64,000 nucleotides of DNA from Echinostoma caproni (lineage: Eukaryota; Platyhelminthes; Trematoda; Plagiorchiida; Echinostomatidae). The notes beneath the pieces were generated by a model. The model worked only from the letters and a program-made list of their open reading frames with translations. It was not told the DNA's origin and made no database searches. The stretch covers positions 33,069 through 97,068 of the forward strand of contig UZAN01039907.1 in NCBI GenBank assembly GCA_900618425.1, read 5' to 3'. Shown here in pieces: positions 37,030 through 49,299 of the stretch (the first letter of the stretch is position 1; every line of letters begins with the position of its first letter). Made by a program: the position numbers and the translations under genes.

Positions 37030-39220
37030 GACTACTAATCTAAAGACGTGTATGAAAAACGTGTGTACATAGAGTTTTGCTTCCATATCTGTACTTGTCT
37101 ATGAATATAGGTGAGCATTCAGGAACATATGTGCACCGAAATGAACCTCCATAAATGAAAATGTCAGTAAACTCCTTTGATATTTCTGAGCGAAATCCAA
37201 AGCATGTTTGCAAACTTGGTGCTTTTTACTCTGGCAGATCAACCGGTCTCGCTCACATGCTGTTTGCAAAACTCTTCTCGGATGCATTCGGTTTTCTCAG
37301 AAAACCTTCTGCCTATCCAATATCAAAATATATGTCGAAACAATGCATACACATTTTGTTACATTGGTTGATGGGAGTTTAATAAAGAAACCGATTTTCT
37401 TGCTCCGCAACCGTCCGCTCCGTCGTCAAACCAAAACAATCATTGTTTGCTTGAGAAACATCCACTATTTAATGGGAAGTAGGATAGCATGGTGGACTTC
37501 GTTTCGTGAACAAGGAAAACAACCGTGAACTTATTTATCCGGACGTCTTGCATCCAACCGGCTGGAACCGGAAGAAGACTAAATTAGGTTTGTGCAGACA
37601 CANACAAAAGACACCAAAAATAACCAGACAGTTTACGAACTCGTTCCGGCAATTTTAATCCAGGGCTATACGTGCACAGATACACACGAGGAAACCTGGG
37701 TGTAACAATTGTGGAACAATAATTGGCAATTTGTTTGTTCAAAGCGCGTTTGAGAAGGGTGAGATTTGCTCATATTACGCGAGTAGTAGTTCATTACACC
37801 ATTGTATCTCCACCATCACCTCCCGCCCGCCCTCCTCCCTCGTTCCATCACAATTGTATCTGTTGGTGAAAACAAGAAATGAGGACGAAAAATAAAAGTT
37901 CACATTGCAACGCAATGTAAAGCAAATGCGAAATATGTTTGGAGAATTTTGCATGCACATAAAAGCAATGCACGACCGGTAAAGTCAAAGGCTGTAAAAT
38001 CTGGATTGCTGTTGTGTTTTATTGTCCAAAATAGATGAAGCGAAATCCTTCTATCTGTAACTAATGTAAATTTTTTCTGGTAGCTTTGAACAGAAACCCC
38101 TACAAAGTGCACACCCCTCCGACCCCAGCCTCCCGAAGGCACTCAAAAAAAATTCTACTTCTTTGATTACCTATTTCGTCACTAGAATGATCAATCCTAA
38201 ATTCTTGCCATAAACATGGGTGTGTTTGATGTGATTGACACTGTCTACCGGGCGCTGTGCGCTAATTGAGTGGGATGGGGAATCACAACGTTGGTCCAAT
38301 TGAATTCACTGAAATAAAATACTTGCTATTCTTGTGCGCGGCTCCAACTCTTTGTACGTTTGCCGAGTCTTGTCAGATGCACAACAACTAGTCATTACCA
38401 ACCGGTCCCAGCCAAAACAAAACGTCCGTTTAGTGCGCTTCTTCAGCTACCACTCAAATATTCGACCGCAATGTATTACCTGCATTAACGGTCTTTGAGT
38501 TTTAAAGATTATGAATGCCAGGTAATTAAAAAAACCAACAATGAGTATTTGAATTTGTTGGTCGGTACTTCTTAATTCATTGGTTTCTGTCCCAAATACA
38601 TTTGGTGGTCGTTTATGAAATTGTGGTGATCCTAACCTACGGGATAACACCAGCCACAGAGCGACGCGTTACAGTTTCTGGACAACAGTGGTGAGTCCCA
38701 GTTGACGCCAGCCAAGCGTCTATGCGTTACGACCTCTGGGCAATGAATCACAGATGAATCGTGCCAACCAATCAGAAGTCATGCAGTCTAGACAGAAGCT
38801 GTATGAGGTCAAGAATACAAACAGGTGGATACCTGCATAACTAATATACTTCGTTTGCATATTTTATTTAATCTCCTTGATCTATCTCAATATACGAATT
38901 ACTTCTGTCGTTCTTTCTTGGCGTCTTGACGATACCAGCGTGCATGTGCTAATTCCATTAAGTGTTCCCGTTGCGTTCGTAATTCGTGATCTGTGTCTTC
39001 TGCAACTACTACCAAAATATAATTTAAATCAGAGCCAATGCGTACTCATCATTACGTTCTTTGAATTGACTTCAGACGTAAGTAAGTTAAACAATTGACT
39101 ACATCGAATTTCCAAACAATTTAGACCGTAGTTTTGAATAAAAACTCCAGAAGTTTATACTACATGCAACTAACAAACTTCCAAGGAAATCTGCACAAAA
39201 GGTGCTGTGTTTGTGTGATT
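37030..39220. other. No gene seen
   Basis: A single N at 37,603. Two similar segments built on GCCA...GCG...TGCGTTACGACCTCTGG-type sequence lie at about 38,650-38,750. No coding segment is supported. Confidence 0.4.
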
Positions 39221-39228
39221 CCAACAAT

Positions 39229-39405
39229 TGGTGGCTATGGTCGATTGATTAGAGTCAACAACCCTTCACCCGACCGGTCTCCGACCCGAAACTTATCCAT
39301 ACTGCCCAAATCTCTCTAATTCTTTTTACCAAATGGCAGCTCTTTAATTGGTCGCGTCATTCTTCCGTGAAACTCTCTTTGCACTTATATATTTAATGAA
39401 GGAAA
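39229..39405 (+). repeat. tRNA-derived SINE, family 1, copy 3 (diverged)
   Basis: The head GGTGGCTATGGTCGATTGAT is diverged. The body GGCAGCTCTTTAATTGGTCG, the segment TTCTTCCGTGAAA and the tail ATATATTTAATGAAGG align with the copy at 35.8 kb. Confidence 0.65.
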
Positions 39406-39599
39406 TAACTGAAGGACTGTCGTGCCCCTCGGGAGTTTCACCAATTTTTGTCTTCACTGGTCACTTTGATCCCTCACCTGTCAAACTGAGAAGCAACTCG
39501 ACAAATTAGCAGTAGCTCTATCCGACAGATCGCTCGACTGACAGGCTAAATCAGAGTGCGGCTTGGTGGAGCTTGTTTGCCTTAAATTTCGCGTCTTTT

Positions 39600-39777
39600 T
39601 CAGGGACCAGAGACGCATTCTGGAGTAAAAAGGCTGAATGGTGTTGAGAACTCCTTCTTCATTGCACTCTCTAGGCTCTCCTGGAAATACCTCTCATTAT
39701 CGCGGTAGAATGGCTGATAGGCAACGTTCCAAGCACTCTGCCACCGATGAGGGTAACGAGGCAGTGCGCCTGAAGCC
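39600..39777 (-). CDS. Candidate terminal coding exon, unknown protein
   Basis: On the minus strand a pyrimidine-rich tract (GCTTATCTTGTGTTTCGATTAG) ends at AG (39,778-39,779). The exon enters with one base completing a codon and reads about 58 residues, including SGALPRYPHRWQSAWNVAYQ and RYFQESLESAMKKEF, to a TGA at 39,600-39,602. Aromatic-rich composition, GC content above the surroundings and a good acceptor support a real last exon. I recognise no domain, and no partner exon was identified upstream. The exon ending at 40,974 also has its own stop, so the two cannot be one transcript. Confidence 0.5.
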
Positions 39778-39779
39778 CT

Positions 39780-40970
39780 AATCGAAACACAAGATAAGCA
39801 TTCCACATTACATGCAGGAAATTACGAACACTCTAGGACACAGGATGACAAAGTGTCACCATGTGAAAACTCCACAAATAACAAATTGGCATTGGGTACC
39901 CTCCCAAGTTTCAATACCAAACACTGGGTCCCGGGGCATCAAACCCTTGGAATCAGATTTGACTAGATGATAATACAACAGCTGGTCCACCGACCAATCC
40001 GGAACTTCATCGCTTCCCATTTGCGTTCCAAAACCCTCAAATCCTTTGAATTAACTACACTTATTGTGTTGTTTTGCAACATTCCATCACTATCAGATGC
40101 ATCAACTCATATGGTACTTGAACGACTGCGCACTAAATTGATCACACCTAAGCACCTAGGTTTTGATGATCATTTTCGGTCGAAGATTACACAGCGCATC
40201 GCGATAATAAAACGGAGAACGTTAGCGGCATGAACCATGTCCTCCTGTGCACTTCCTTTAATATCCACGTGTCTAATTGCGGTGAAACTTGTCCTAGAAG
40301 CCGATTAAATACTGAGGTCTTTAACATTCAAAAGAAATGCGACGTATTATTGTAAACCATAACCCGATTACCAATCCGTTTTTCCATTGAGAAGCGATTG
40401 CTATAGACCAAAAATTGAAACTGATAAAACAAACTCCAAAAGAATCCTCCAGCACCCTCCTGGGAAGTATTTGAAGCTGACAGAAAAACTGGATCTGGCA
40501 GGGACGAGGCAGTTCTTTGGTAGAACAGAACATGCACTCTCAATCAATGGTACTAACTTACGCAGGCTCCAACGTGTGATCATAGTCTAAGCAAACATCC
40601 AGGAATGCTTGGGCACGAGGGACCTTGGTGCACTTAAAAACGCACCTGCACACAGGTCCCATATCGTCGGCGAGTTTCTGTTTGAAGAACACTTCCTGCG
40701 GTTCAGACCGAGCTCCGTGAAAGCTTTGTATTCCCAGATGTCAAGCGCATGAAACGTGAAATCCGACGCGAGTCACCAACAGCTACAGTGGAGGTCTTCA
40801 TTGAACTGATCGAATGGTTACTCGCTTCGGCATGGTCAAGCTGTTGCACCAAACGGTTAGAATGCATAGATATGTTCATAACATTTGAGAAAATTTGATG
40901 CCTATTGTTTGTCTAACAAATAAACCTTTCTCTGCATCCGGAAACATTTTACTCAGCCCTCGTACAGCAA
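39780..40970. other. No gene seen
   Basis: Several frames of 60-90 codons on both strands with no domain or splice support. Confidence 0.4.
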
Positions 40971-40973
40971 ATG

Positions 40974-41138
40974 CTAAGTCTTATTTCCCGCAATCGGTTT
41001 TCTAACAAAGAAGCTAGAACATAATACACTGAAAATTATCCAAACTACTGCAATGCCGTCCGTCAACAGCAGTGACTTCGTCATATCCTGCCGGCTATCA
41101 AAACAAGCACCAGGTTCTCCTCTTTTTCGAGGTTGTAG
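40974..41138 (-). CDS. Candidate terminal exon with a transmembrane segment
   Basis: Minus strand: a tract CTTTTTGGGCTGTTCTCAAACCCGGCAG is followed by a phase-0 exon of 54 residues ending in TAG. It begins LQPRKRGEPGACFDSRQD, then has one hydrophobic stretch LLLTDGIAVVWIIFSVLC and a short basic tail (VRKPIAGNKT). This layout fits the C-terminal membrane anchor of an otherwise unknown protein. No family is recognised and upstream exons were not found. Confidence 0.4.
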   Translation of the reverse strand, partial: LQPRKRGEPGACFDSRQDMTKSLLLTDGIAVVWIIFSVLCSSFFVRKPIAGNKT

Positions 41139-41139
41139 C

Positions 41140-41975
41140 TGCCGGGTTTGAGAACAGCCCAAAAAGTGGACTAAAACGGTTGAGTCGGGCGTGGGAAACT
41201 CCGACCTTCACTCGATATACAGGTATTGCCCAAACTCGTGCAACATCATGACTTTTCCCGAATCTATTTATCTCATTACCAAATGTTTTGATCCTCATGG
41301 ACGGGAATGTGCATGGTATTACCCCGGGTCATCGGCAAAATTTTTATAATCGTACTAACTTATATGGACAAGATATTGGAACCGCGATTTGTTTACTTTC
41401 TGTGACGATCGTACCGCAAAACGTTCCGCGTAAAACCGTGCCGTTGGACCCGTCCAGGAGCCCGACTCATTCTCTAGCAGGCAATTTTCATAGAAAGTTA
41501 AATGGAAAACTGTACTTGAAAGGATTATTCAACTGCAAAGATCCCCAAGTGGGTAGGAATTCCAAATGTTTATTTTTTTCTGATGTAAATGTTTGACGTC
41601 TGTACTTCATGTTCTGCGTAACTTCTAGTATGTCATTTCTTATCATGAGTGTCTAGGATCCCTGTTAATAGTTGCTACATAAAATGGCTCTCAAAATACA
41701 ATCAAACCAATCAAGGATACATCATTCACATCAAACATTTGGGTCACAATCGCAAAGATTAGATTCGCTTTTTGAGTAGATAAAAGCAATGTTAGTGTCG
41801 CCTCCAATATCTGTTATTCAATCTGCGTTCTGTTGGACGAAGCGACTTGTTACTACACACTCGTGTATAGTGATTGGTAAGACGAGTGAAACCCATAGTC
41901 ACAGGGATCTGTTGTTCACTCATGAAGAAGAAAAGGCTTAATAATAAGCCGGTCAACAATAGCTTTCCCGGACAC
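41140..41975. other. No gene firmly supported
   Basis: A 102-codon plus frame at 41,288-41,596 has plausible composition but no domain, acceptor or start context I can support. Confidence 0.4.
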
Positions 41976-41979
41976 TAGT

Positions 41980-42065
41980 TTAGTTCAAACTGGCGGNGAT
42001 TCGAACCTCAGTCCTTAGAACCGAGAGCACTCCAGCGATAGCAGCTTTAACCACTTGAGAACTAT
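41980..42065 (-). repeat. tRNA-derived SINE head (Leu/Ser-like)
   Basis: On the minus strand TAGTTCTCAAGTGGTTAAAG resembles an A box and D-arm. About 35 nt later GGTTCGAATC is a B box, interrupted by the N at 41,998. An extended variable arm (GGAGTGCTCTCGGTTCTAAG) suggests a class II tRNA origin. There is no acceptor-stem pairing, so it is a pseudogene or SINE head. Confidence 0.55.
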
Positions 42066-42764
42066 TACCCCGAAGGTTCCTAAGAAGTCAACAAACCAAA
42101 TTTATTTGACAATCCTCACATTATCCATCAACTTTTGGTCTTGCCTACTCTACTCTATCTATCCCCGCATNATCTGACGGAAATCACTTCAGATAGGTAG
42201 CAGCGATCTCAACCATGCGCAATTCTATGTACCATCCGAGAAACAATAGTTCTCAAATGGGAAATATGTTTACTTCTATTAGTTTGGAGTACCGGACGAT
42301 TTGAAATGTTCATTAAACCTGTTTCCAAAAGTGAATCCTATTATTTCGATTCTTTGCAAAAATCTGTGACAGTTTGATTCATCTTCCGATTTATTACATT
42401 TCCAATATAGTGTCACATGGAGATGGTGACGGTAAGTTAAGGGAGTTACCAGTTTCTTAAAGAAAGGTCCTTGTGTGTGTGTGTATCTGTTTGACCCTCC
42501 AAACTGAATTTTCTGTTCATAAAGTGCAGAAATTTCTAGACAACTCTCACAAACCCGGAACAAAGTTAGTGTTTTGAAGGGGAAATATTTTGGTTAGTTT
42601 TTGTTTAAACCATCTATATAGTTTTCACCCAGTTGGTGAGTGACCTCACGCAATTAGTGACGCCAACCGTGTCAGGAATGATTTGTGTGGTATCTTTTCA
42701 CGTAAAATGATGCTTGTACGGATTCTGGTTTGACCGAGAATCATTCACTTCCTTTTTAAAATAC

Positions 42765-42905
42765 TGCAAATACAGAATTATAATTGATTTTCAAGAGAGA
42801 AGCTGCAGTCAATCAAGTGCCGTACTTGAAGGATTCGAACTTGGGCCCCTCCCTCCTCCCCTTGTCACGCAGTAATGGTGACCTTATTGGCTTGACCAAC
42901 GCCGA
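42765..42905 (-). repeat. tRNA-derived SINE, family 1, copy 4 (diverged)
   Basis: Minus strand: GGTCAAGCCAATAAGGTCAC, a B-box region AAGTTCGAATCC, then GGCACTTGATTGACTGCAGC and TTCTCTCTTGAAAATCAATT. These correspond to the head, body (GGCAGCCCTTTGATTGGCCGC) and tail of the better copies. Confidence 0.55.
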
Positions 42906-42909
42906 TATC

Positions 42910-45900
42910 AGTTCAGAAGAACAGATTCAACCACCGTTTACTCGCCGGTGGTTGATCGTTATGGGTTTTTAAAAAACAAACATTTGAAAAAGTGCCACAG
43001 TAAGAAAATGGAATCGGATAACATTCTTATGACATTCATTTTAATGTTTTATTTTTCTACTAGGTTGACATTATTCGTGAGGCAATTCCAAATTAAAAAA
43101 CCGTCATTTACCAGGTTTTATGATTATTTGTTAATTTTCGTAAAGTGAATACTTGAAATGTAGTAATTAAACAATAAATTGCGTCCTATACATCACTGAA
43201 ATACCTTGTAATTGTCTGGAACGGGAAGTGATAACAATAGCGAGCTACCGAACTTAAGACAGCCCAGACATCGAATCCTGCAGATTAGTGCTAAACTAAC
43301 TGACCCCATTTGAGTGGCTAGTATCCTGTTGATGAGTATCGACAACCGTCACTCAAATAGATGTCCACAACCCAATGCACATATCCATAGCATATCCAAC
43401 CAAGACTGAGCGTGCAATGTCAAACTACTGAGAAGTTTATTTGGTTTTTGTGCAGAGGCTGATTAGATAAGTGATAAAAATGTAACTTTTTCAGCAATAA
43501 TAAGGCAGAACTGATGAAAAGTATAGTTCTCTGATCAACAAATCATTATTTGCCTCAAGTTATCCCTGCTTTTCCGAAAACTTACTCTCTCCGCTGCACT
43601 GATTCTCTGATCATCAAATTTTGAGGAACTGTATGGAACGACATTACTTTTGAACCAGTTGCCTACATGGCTATCAGTTCTGTTAGATTATTTCAAATTG
43701 AAACACTTTATTAAAGCTGTTCGGATCAGTCTTTTCTGTATAAAAACCAATAAACAACCAGAATTCCTGTGATGGAGAAAAATCAAGGGAGCAAATTTTC
43801 AAAGCTATTCTAATTGGAAGCATTTTATGCGATATGATAATGTAATATTTTTCCCTAAACATGGTACATTTCTCTTGAACTCATCGAAAACCGTGACTAT
43901 TTTTCCTCGGTTTTCCGTCCAAGGAGATAAATTTGAACCAAAAAACGATTCAGATCAGCAATTGCTTGGTACAGATTCTACTTGTGACTTGTGATAAACA
44001 ATTATTCACGTGTTTCGATTTCTGGAATGCAATAAAATTATTAGCGGTTCTCGTATGTGATCCTTGTTGGAAGCCCACTACAGACTGGGAGAATGCATGT
44101 CTTTTGGAATTATATTTATCTTTCTGTGGCTTGCACTTAGCCATGGGTTGTAACGATGCGATTCAGTGCCACGAAGATAACATTCATATATGTCTGGTTT
44201 ATCATTGATTTCGTCAAAATAGTTGTATCCCTCGTTTTAATCAGTTGCGATGCCCAAATCGGAGATGAGGGACTACAAGGCATTTTGGAAAAGACATCCT
44301 CTCATTGAAACCAAACTAACCAGTGATGTCCTACTCTTTGCCGCTAAACAAAAGATTTCTACCGACGAACATGCTACAACTGTTTGCTGAAATTATCTTT
44401 GCATTGCAACAAGGTTTGTGCCTTACGGTTGAAATGTCCGTAATCTTCTATGGGAGTACTGACCGGGATTTTCAGATGCCACATGATTACCGTCAACTAT
44501 GAAAAAAAGCAATCAACCAACTCTTCTTTTGTTTTTATTTATTGTGAAAAAGGGAATTCGAAATAGCATAGAGAAACACTTCATCGGTACAAGTTTATAA
44601 CATGCGATTCTCCTGGCACAATATAAACCGAATTCAGTTTTAGTCAAACTTAAAAAGGTGATAGTTTAGAGCATATCCGCTTGTTTGTTTTATTTCGACC
44701 GACCATCCTTCCAACTTCCTTTTTACGCAAACCCCTCAGTTCATTCATTTGCCTATATACTAACGATGCCTCAGACTCTAGTTTCGCCCTTTTTAGGGCT
44801 TACCAGTAAAGGATATTTACCAAACCGGCCGGAATTTGAGCTCCTGACCCCAGACATGGCAGATCTATGTATTACCACTGTACAAACCAGCTCGCACCAT
44901 GGGCTGGCTCGAATTGGTAATTCTGGTCAACTCGAGTGGGGAATGCATATGCAGTACTGGTGAATTCTAACAAGGGCACTCGAGTCTAGTGCTTCCCGCG
45001 CGTTTGTTTGGATGAATGAGCTGAGGATGGGGTGCGTAGATGAAGATTGAAAGATTAGTGAAAATGAATATTAATTATTGCACAACACTACTCACGAGTA
45101 GCCCTGAGTTAAATACGAAAATATTTACATTTATATTTCTCGATTTCGTAACTTGGAACGTAATTTTCGGAAATTTCTACACATGTACATTAACCAAATG
45201 AAAGTGAGATACATCTAACCCACCTTTGGACAGAAAAATGCGGTAAAATGAACCGATCGCTGCTACGCTCCATCGTTTGCCAAGAGTGATCGTCGATTTG
45301 TGAAAGTTCCATCGCCAGTCAAGCTGACGTCTCCATTAATTATGGTATGATAGTACTCAACTTCTTGGATGCAGTACATTTCGACTATTTCTATCATCTT
45401 TTACTTACCGTTTGAGTTGCACGGATAGTGTTTCATTCATTCTGAGTGATTCGCGGTTTTTTTCTGTCGGGTCAAACTAAAACTTCATTTCCGGTATCTG
45501 GTCCTTTACCGATATCAACATCCCCGTAATTCTCTCACTTTTGTGAACCAAACGTGACTGGTGCTTTCGATGAGAATAAAATTGTATCTATCTGCAATCA
45601 CCAGGAAGAGTAAAAGTGGATCATACTCCTTGACTGTCTATTGTTGATCAAGAATTCTTTTTCAGACGGTTCTTCCAGCTGATTTGATAGTGATTGAAAC
45701 AGCCCTGAAAGTGGATTTCATGTATAGCTCAAATCCAATCGTTCCACAAAATGTGTTATATTTTATACGAAATTATTTGTAAACGCCAGTAAACAGCATT
45801 AGAACGCTGTTTCATTCTAGCCGGAACTGGCGAGAACAATATATTTTGGTTACCCTGAATTGACTTTAAGTTGAACAAACATTCGCAAACATTCGCGGTG

Positions 45901-48900
45901 CGAGTCTGAATCACACGGTTGACAGAGAACAATTAAACGCACGTTTATTTGAATCAAATACAGTACAATTACAGACAGGGATTCAAGAAATATCATGTAT
46001 CACTAAAGGCACAACATTTACCCCATATCAGTTTATGGCCTTAGCTCAGAAATTCTTTAACAATTGTACTTAATATGTGGGGAGTATAAATAATCTCTCA
46101 AGGTTTGAGAATTGTAACTTTGACTTTGAAACACTCCCTGTAGATAAATTAGCGGATTTTTCAGTGGGTTTGATTCTGTACTGTCCAAGTTATTTGTTCA
46201 TTGGACTAATCCTTGTTTGGTTTTTAAAACATTTGATCTGTGGGAACGGGGTCAATCACATTAATGTGGCCGTGAATGAATGCTTCGAGAAAATTTCCTT
46301 TATCTGATTCTCCCAGTTCGTATATGAGGTACAATGAAAGGACCAGTCGATTCATGCATTGTACGTACAATATCGCTCATGTACTTAGTGTTGAAGTAAC
46401 TAGTTTTGGACCAATAAATGTAACCCTCATACATATTTTTGCGATACTTATCTATCCCTAAGATGTCTTAAACCTGACCCAATTATTCCCGTTTATTCTT
46501 CCTCTTCGTTATGAACATGGTATCGACGTCGATAATGTTGTGCAACTGTTTCATTTCAATTTCCCGGGTAGTGTTTTGTGGAAGAATCCGTGGGACTGAA
46601 CCGCTACCAACCTACGAACATTGTTCATGTACACTCGGTGACTGATGAAGCATTTGCAAGTAAGTCGCTCTGCACAGCGAACAGATAAGACGAAAAACAA
46701 ACCACAAAGCTCTTTGCAGACCGTAGTTCACCATTGATCAACGTACATAATGTATGTCTAAATCACGTTGAGTTGGCTCGATGATAAACTCGTGCGTATT
46801 GACGACAACGGCGTCGAACATATGCCAAAGTTGATAAGTGTGTGTGTTTATTTATACTTTTGTCTAAATCTGAATGTACCCAAAAGCAACCTAATGAAAA
46901 TAATTATTATAATTACAGTTCACTGTGTATAAGGTGAGCAGGGATAAGACTTGGTGGTCAAAATAGGGGAACTAGCACCCAACGTGTTACACGTGACAAA
47001 TTCATTGTGAGCAGTTTTTGGTCCGAGATTCATATACAGATTGGTGGATGTGAGGAATTGAAGAGTAGTCCGCTGGCTCTTTAGGCTTCACATTGAAAAA
47101 ATTAAACACAGTAGAACAAATATGACTCAATGAGGGAAATTTTTATGTATGGTAAAGTTCTATAATAACCTGTGGAAGTCGGTATTCCGATTCGCTCTTT
47201 CGGATCACCCCATCTTACGTATATGTAACATTGAGACTGTCGATAGGAGATCACTTTACTCGCCAATAACATAATTGTTTGGGTTGCCTTAATACTAAAT
47301 ATCGATTAATGGTTCTTCCTGCATTTGTATGTACACAGTGTCACTAATCGCAGCCTTTCAGTATGGATCAGGATGGATTATCAGCTATTTTGATGACTAA
47401 TTTTGATGACGCTCATAGCCTTTCAAACTCGATTCAACCGCGAATTTCACGCTAGAATGTGTATGTGGTTGAATAGGCTGACAACGGACGTGGGTTTAAG
47501 CACTCACTTCACACGTTCCAAGATGTGCCGAAGTTATCCAGTTTATTTTTCTTCTGTTGTTTAGGATCAAAATTGATTCAGGGGCCTCCATTGGTCATTA
47601 CATCATTACATCATATTTGTGTTCATTCTCTACTAACCATGTGAACACAGACGCGTTTGTTTCTATCTTGTGTTTTTAATGTTTGACTACTGACAAGTAG
47701 ATGATTTGCGCATTCAAACTGCCGTACAGCATTATAGGTAGGTTTTTGTTTCTCAACTGTGATTTTGATTTGCTAGTGGCGTCGAATTAAACTTTTATAT
47801 TGCGCCTCGAACAGCTCAGTGCTTCTCTGAAAGACCGATCAACATGTTGCCAAAACTATTTTCGAATAGTATGACATGCACTGGAGTGTTTCCCACTAAA
47901 TTAGATATTCATTGGTTGGAGCCAAATGCTTTCGAAAAACAGAAGTGATCGTAAAATGTCCACCAGCGTAAGAACAACAGCACACTCTAAATTGCTTCAT
48001 TTCATTGATTTGCAAATAATCCCGTCGATTAGATTTGAACCTGTTGCGTAATGACTGTTAATATATAGACACAGGAGAATGCACGGTTAAGAGTTGTAAA
48101 AACCGAACTGAACTAAACACTCAAAATTGCTGAAGTAAAACAATATCAGCCTTTTTGTTGCATCAGTGTAAAATACATTTACATCATTCTTCACAAAAAC
48201 AGTGACGAAATAACCACCGGTTGAAGGAATGTTACAAGAGCAAAGCAGAACCAACGGATTTCGAGTAAAGGATCACAAAACTCATCAGCAGGAACGCTTT
48301 TGTCTTTTAGTTCTTGGAAATCGCAAAGTTGGCTTGATCTTTTGAAAAATGCACCAAATTTCTCACTAATTTATTTCACCATTCCACCAGATACAAGAGA
48401 TTAGTAATCATGACAATTGTTTTTCTCAGTTGAAAGATGACATCCAACTTACCTTATACCTTCACGAACTAACAGCAAGAAGTCTCCCCCGTTCTGAGGC
48501 CGGACAAGTGTAACAAAAACCCCATTACATCTATCATGGACGATCTCAAAACTAACTAAATGGCGCGATTCAAAGAGCTATATTTTCTGATGAAATTCCT
48601 CTCCCAGTTATTGTGTGCAAGCGTCGAGTTTTCGGGTAAAATTGCAAAATTACTTGTCACATCTCTAGAGTATTGCAAATAATTGATCAAAATTTTGTTT
48701 TCTTTTACATCAAAACCATGTAGCATTTCTGAGAAGTGGTGTTTGTTTTAGCTGTGTATTTTCGAGTCTGTTTACCAGTCTGTACCAATACCAAAATTCT
48801 TCCAACTTTTTCTCAAAAATAGAGCACTTTGAATGATCTGTTCACTTTAACCTGTCTAATTACCTTCCACTATCTGGTACACCAAACAGTCAAATGGATT

Positions 48901-49090
48901 GATATAGGAAGTCAGAAGAAAAAGTCACTTTATAGTTTAGTTTGCATATTTAAAAGGTACATTGTAAACACTATTTGTTTGAAAGCAGTGACAAAAAAGC
49001 GGAATATGTTTTGTACATTTCAACCACCAGCAAGATTCTTCTGCGCCGTACATAGTAGTCACAATTTGAGAGTTCCGATTATCACATGTC
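42910..49090. other. Long spacer, no supported gene
   Basis: A weak tRNA-like stretch lies near 43,225-43,325 (minus). Otherwise only random frames. Confidence 0.45.
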
Positions 49091-49092
49091 AT

Positions 49093-49296
49093 TCATGTAT
49101 CCCAATAGAACCCAGGCCTCATATAGGGCAACTTCTTACAACACCGCCCCGGTGCCGGATGACCATATTCCAAGCGATACTTCAGTTCACGATTACTGGC
49201 AAACTTCATAATTGTCACAAACACCATAGCCAATGTCCCGACAGCGAGCATGGCAGTTGCAAACGGTGTAAGCTGAACTGGGCAATAGTCTGTGGT
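49093..49296 (-). CDS. Terminal exon of a membrane protein, family unknown
   Basis: Minus strand: an excellent tract (TTCTTGCTCTCTTTTCCATT, then CAACTACAG) precedes a phase-0 exon of 67 residues ending in TGA at 49,093. The product starts TTDYCPVQLTPF, has one hydrophobic helix PFATAMLAVGTLAMVFVTIM, then a polar tail with FASNRELKYRLEYGHPAPG and a CCKK motif, ending GFYWDT. A last transmembrane helix followed by a cytosolic tail would fit a multi-pass (for example four-helix) protein. That is inference, since the upstream exons are not identified. Codon composition is clearly richer in GC than the flanks. Confidence 0.6.
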   Translation of the reverse strand, partial: TTDYCPVQLTPFATAMLAVGTLAMVFVTIMKFASNRELKYRLEYGHPAPGRCCKKLPYMRPGFYWDT

Positions 49297-49299
49297 CTG

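Noticed and set aside
41288..41596. 102-codon plus-strand frame as a gene
   Set aside because: No recognised domain, start context or splice signal; length is not remarkable in this window.
48265..48300. Minus-strand CTGATGAG followed later by GAAA, a possible third hammerhead
   Set aside because: The helix II strands do not start at the required positions and no helix I or cleavage triplet can be placed.
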